Of a stretch of 64,000 nucleotides of DNA, positions 61,245 through 64,000 are shown one piece after another. The translations under genes were made by a program, and so were the position numbers. The notes beneath the pieces were generated by a model. It worked only from the letters and a program-made list of their open reading frames with translations, did no database searches and had not been told where the DNA came from. Source of the stretch: Bacillota bacterium (GTDB lineage: Bacteria > Bacillota_E > JAJZYS01 > JAJYTV01). Within the stretch, counting starts at the first letter, position 1. Each line of letters begins with the position of its first letter. The stretch spans positions 1 to 64,000 of the forward strand of contig JAJZVM010000008.1 of assembly GCA_021845645.1 (NCBI GenBank), read 5' to 3'.

Positions 61245-62409
61245 GCTGCGGCCCCGCAAAGACGCGTGCGGGCAGGAACGCGTACCCCTCCAGCAAGCGC
61301 CGCGCCGTGCGACCCAAGGTCGCACGCCGCACCTCGGGACCGTCCGGGCCGAATTCCAGCAGGGACTCCGTCTCGACGATCCCCGCCGGGTGCCCGATGC
61401 GCACCGTCATGTCCTGGCGCGCCCCCTCGCGCAGCACCTCGTACACCAGGCTGCCGGCAATGTGGGCGGCGACGCCGGTACAGGCGGTGGAGGTGCCGGC
61501 ATACGTCTTGTGCGCCACCTGCATGTACATGAGGCGCGCGACGAGGTCCATCTCGTCCGCGACGATGCGGCCCGCCCCAAGGTAGCGGTCATAGTCCGCA
61601 GGCGGGGAAACAACGCCGATGATGGGCGTGGCCGGGCTTTCGGCCTTGCCGTGCCTGGGGGACGTGATCATACCCATGCGGAAGGCGGCGGCGGCCCGGA
61701 TGCGCTCGAGCCTCTCCGAGAGCCCGGGGGTCCTGTCGATCTCGTCGGGGGACTCGGTACCGCGCATGCCCACGTCCCTTGCGCGCACGAAGACGTGCGC
61801 GTTCCCGATGTCGAGGAGCGATGCCTCGAGCTCCCCTACACCCTCGACCGAGAGCACGTCGACGGGGGATCCCGTGGGCAGGAGGCGGCCGGTGGTGCCG
61901 CCGGCGGTGTCCCCGAGGTCCAGCTGGATGCGGGCCCCCGTGCCCGGCACCCCGGGGATCGCGTAGTCGCCGGTGTCGACGGGCCTGCCGTCCTTCACGG
62001 GCACTTCGATGCGCAGCACCCGCTCGAGGTTCGTGTTGTAGGCTCGCACCATGGTGATGGGCTCGGTGGCCCTGACGATCCCCTCGTACACGGCGTAGTG
62101 GCCGACGGCCGAGGAGATGTTGCCGCAGAGGCTCCTGAGGTCCACCACCGGCTCCGAGATTTCGACCTGTGCGAACGTATAGTCGAGGTCGACGTCGGAG
62201 GACCGGGGCGGCCCGATGATGGCGAGCTTGCTGGTGAGCGGGTCCGCCCCGCCGAGGCCGTCGATCTGCCGCCTGTCCGGCGATCCGAAGATGCCGAGGA
62301 TGACGCGCTCGCGCAGGGCGTCATCCCTGGGGAGATCGCCCTCCCGAAGAAAGAGGGCCTTGCTGGTGCCACCCCGCATGATGACGCAACGGATCGTCGG
62401 ACTTTCCAT
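61237..62409 (-). CDS. PrpF-family isomerase (methylaconitate/methylitaconate isomerase-like)
   Basis: The 390-residue protein has the diaminopimelate-epimerase-like fold of the PrpF family: MRGGTSKALFL at 11-21, GLGGADPLTSKLAII with Lys61, and DLRSLCGNISSAVGHYAV with Cys95. The Lys-Cys spacing of 34 is that of the family's catalytic pair. Members shift C=C bonds in methylaconitate, methylitaconate or oxalomesaconate. ATG 62409 follows AGGAGGGGCGAT. It is coupled to the FadH-like gene downstream and follows the racemase-like gene, so isomerisation precedes reduction or hydration. Confidence 0.92.
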   Translation of the reverse strand: MESPTIRCVIMRGGTSKALFLREGDLPRDDALRERVILGIFGSPDRRQIDGLGGADPLTSKLAIIGPPRSSDVDLDYTFAQVEISEPVVDLRSLCGNISSAVGHYAVYEGIVRATEPITMVRAYNTNLERVLRIEVPVKDGRPVDTGDYAIPGVPGTGARIQLDLGDTAGGTTGRLLPTGSPVDVLSVEGVGELEASLLDIGNAHVFVRARDVGMRGTESPDEIDRTPGLSERLERIRAAAAFRMGMITSPRHGKAESPATPIIGVVSPPADYDRYLGAGRIVADEMDLVARLMYMQVAHKTYAGTSTACTGVAAHIAGSLVYEVLREGARQDMTVRIGHPAGIVETESLLEFGPDGPEVRRATLGRTARRLLEGYAFLPARVFAGPQHA

Positions 62410-62474
62410 ATCGCCCCTCCTCATCGTGCGACCTTGACCAGAAACCCTGGACAGGCTGCGCTTGGCGGCCTGCC

Positions 62475-63266
62475 TCAAGCGTAGACGTCGGGTCCGTAGA
62501 AGCGGTGGACCTCGTCGAGCACGGCACCTTCCGGCGGCCTGTAGGAGAGCGCTTTGCTCGTGAAGGTGCCGACGAGCGAGCGCAGCTTGACGGCCGTCTC
62601 GCCCATCTTGATCAGCGTCGGAATGCCGTCGAGGATCGGGGCGCCGTCGACCTCGCGGATGCCCAGACGACTGAGCAGGGCCATGAGGGTGCCGCCGGCC
62701 GGGAACAGCACCTCGGCTCCCTGCGCGAGGCAGGACCTCGCCGCCGTGTTGAACTGTTCGAGGATGGCCCTCTGGCGCTCGCCCTCGACGAAGCCCGCCG
62801 CAAGCGAGGAGAGCTGCGTCACCTGCATCAGCTCGACGGCGGCCATCTGCTGCGAGAGGCCGTACCGCTGGACGTTCTGCAAGATTCTCGGCGTGAATTT
62901 CGGATTGACCGTGACGATGCCGTAGCGCCGCCCCATCATGCAGGCGATGTGCAGGTTCGTCTCGCAGAGCCCGACGACCGGGATGTGCAGGAGTTCGCGG
63001 CACTCGTCGATGCCCGGGTCGAGGATGTTCCCGAGCAGGAAGGCGTCGAAGCCCTCCTTCTCCGCCTGGATGGCGTTCTCGATCACTTCGCGGGTGTCTC
63101 GGTACTCGAGGTAGAGGTACTGGTCCGCCACGCCGCCGCCGCGCTCGATGGCGTGGATTTCGACATCGGTGCCCGGATCGGCCGCCGTGTGGACGGCGTG
63201 GCGCAACGCCTCGCCGTAGTGCCCGCGCTCGCTCGCGCGGGCAAAGCTCTGGTACCAAAGCCGCAC
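62475..63266 (-). CDS. Asp/Glu racemase-fold protein with one catalytic cysteine (second copy)
   Basis: The 263-residue protein is a close paralogue of 44750-45541: RLWYQSFARASERGHYGEAL, IHAIERGGGVADQYLYLEYR, VVGLCETNLHIACMMGRRYG. It keeps the N-terminal Cys and lacks the C-terminal one (AEVLFPAGGTL). A cofactor-free isomerase or decarboxylase role on an unsaturated dicarboxylate is inferred. GTG start follows GAGGAGCGTGATCAG. It stands between the partial flavoprotein and the PrpF-like gene. Confidence 0.87.
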   Translation of the reverse strand: MRLWYQSFARASERGHYGEALRHAVHTAADPGTDVEIHAIERGGGVADQYLYLEYRDTREVIENAIQAEKEGFDAFLLGNILDPGIDECRELLHIPVVGLCETNLHIACMMGRRYGIVTVNPKFTPRILQNVQRYGLSQQMAAVELMQVTQLSSLAAGFVEGERQRAILEQFNTAARSCLAQGAEVLFPAGGTLMALLSRLGIREVDGAPILDGIPTLIKMGETAVKLRSLVGTFTSKALSYRPPEGAVLDEVHRFYGPDVYA

Positions 63267-63351
63267 CTGATCACGCTCCTCAGAGGCGAAGGCTGGGTCC
63301 GGCTGTCCGCAGCGCAGGTCGGAGCAACCTCCAGCCGCAGGCCAAAAGTGC

Positions 63352-64000
63352 CTAGGATGCCCTGCGGGAAAGTTCCTTGCCGGCGATGCGGCCGAAGACG
63401 GTGGCCTTCCCCAGCGACGTACCGGTCATGTAGGCCGCGCCATGGAAGCCGCCCATGATCTCACCCGCCGCGTAGAGGTGGGGTATCGCCTCGCCGAACA
63501 CGTCGATGACCTGCGCCTGGGGGTTGACGGTGATGCCGGCATAGGTGGCCACGATCCCCGTGGTGGACGGATAGGCGTAGAAGGGTGGGGTGTCGAGCTC
63601 GACCAGATCGCCGAAGCGGTGCGTCAAGTGCCTGCGGCCGAAAGGGTCGTCGCTGCCGCTGCGCACCATCTCGTTGTAGGTCTTGACGGTCGCCTCGAGC
63701 TGCGCGGCAGGAACCCCGATCTTCCCGGCGAGTTCCGCAAGCGTCGGCGCCGTCAGCATCAAGCCTTGTTCCAGGCGGCGGCGGAAGTCGAATATCGTGT
63801 AACCCGGAATGGACGCGTCCATCACCTTCTGGTCGAGGATCTGGAACGAGAGGGCATCCTCCTGCAGCAGGCAGTAATCCCCCAACCGCTTGTAGTCCAG
63901 GGACTCGTTCATGAAGCGGCGGCCGGCCTTGTTGACGGCGATCGCTCCCTTGTACACCGCCTCGAGGCCGAGATGCTGACCAGCCTTGCTCTGCGGGTAG
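63352..64000 (-). CDS. Fumarate-reductase-type flavoprotein, partial at window edge
   Basis: The frame runs out of the window; 215 residues of the C-terminal half are seen. They match the flavoprotein at 48954 closely: KGAIAVNKAGRRF, ESLDYKRLGDYCL, EDALSFQI, DPFGRRHLTHRFGDLV, FYAYPST, VATYAGITVNPQAQVIDVFG and AAGEIMGGFHGAAYMTGTSL. The N-terminal FAD motif lies outside. Its pairing with a racemase-like gene mirrors the other copy. It is the first visible gene of the minus-strand run ending at 56925. Confidence 0.88.
   Translation of the reverse strand, partial: YPQSKAGQHLGLEAVYKGAIAVNKAGRRFMNESLDYKRLGDYCLLQEDALSFQILDQKVMDASIPGYTIFDFRRRLEQGLMLTAPTLAELAGKIGVPAAQLEATVKTYNEMVRSGSDDPFGRRHLTHRFGDLVELDTPPFYAYPSTTGIVATYAGITVNPQAQVIDVFGEAIPHLYAAGEIMGGFHGAAYMTGTSLGKATVFGRIAGKELSRRAS

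Noticed and set aside
57846..61532. Open frame of 1228 codons on the plus strand
   Set aside because: It runs antisense to PrpD, the FadH-like enzyme and PrpF, is rich in Arg, His and Ala, and has no domain pattern. It is a high-GC shadow.
1..64000. CRISPR array, tRNA or rRNA genes
   Set aside because: No regularly spaced direct repeats and no tRNA or rRNA sequence patterns were seen on either strand.

Overview
The window is high-GC bacterial chromosome with strong AGGAGG-type ribosome binding sites, frequent TTG and GTG starts, an XPB-type helicase paired with its Firmicutes/Actinobacteria-type partner protein, a c-di-GMP-I riboswitch and no outer-membrane genes. Together these suggest a high-GC, Gram-positive-lineage bacterium of the Symbiobacterium/Thermaerobacter/Sulfobacillus kind; this is an inference, as no rRNA or other marker gene is present.

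Layout. 1-5.7 kb: remnants (RelE-like toxin fragment, frameshifted MacB-type permease), then a membrane GAF-GGDEF diguanylate cyclase and a beta-propeller lipoprotein. 5.7-8.5 kb: an AT-richer toxin-antitoxin patch with an intact AbrB/VapC pair and an excisionase-like antitoxin followed by a decayed PIN toxin. 8.5-10 kb: a 12-helix His-rich membrane protein behind its own promoter/operator. 10.2-13 kb: an IS1380 transposase remnant, then a promoter, a c-di-GMP-I riboswitch, motA and fliG (no motB). 13-23 kb: a minus-strand operon running solute-binding protein, two peptide-type ABC permeases, a 978-residue M14 metallopeptidase and 5-oxoprolinase genes pxpB, pxpC and pxpA, with a divergent IclR regulator; it reads as peptide/pyroglutamate utilisation but lacks transporter ATPases. 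23-26.7 kb: XPB helicase and partner. 27-31.4 kb: an efflux operon (small membrane protein, tandem-duplicated HlyD adaptor, ATPase, MacB permease).

31.5-64 kb: a large accessory catabolic island. It contains two aldo/keto reductases (one truncated), a GntR/FadR-type regulator, EtfA/EtfB, four fumarate-reductase-type flavoproteins, two short-chain dehydrogenases, an aconitase-superfamily LeuC/LeuD-like pair, an isocitrate-lyase/PEP-mutase-family lyase, a PrpF-type isomerase, an MmgE/PrpD protein, three Asp/Glu-racemase-fold proteins, a beta-hydroxyacid-type dehydrogenase, a DUF6282-like metal-dependent hydrolase, two metallo-beta-lactamase-fold hydrolases, a 2,4-dienoyl-CoA-reductase-type enzyme, an aminotransferase, two MFS carriers and a complete TctABC tricarboxylate transporter. 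No CoA ligase or CoA transferase was seen. The enzyme set resembles the isomerase / hydratase / lyase steps of dimethylmaleate-2,3-dimethylmalate, tricarballylate or methylaconitate metabolism, so the likely substrate is a free branched or unsaturated di- or tricarboxylic acid. A GTATAC/GTGTAC-type motif recurs at five intergenic positions in this island, one of them overlapping the -10 of the GntR gene, suggesting one regulon.
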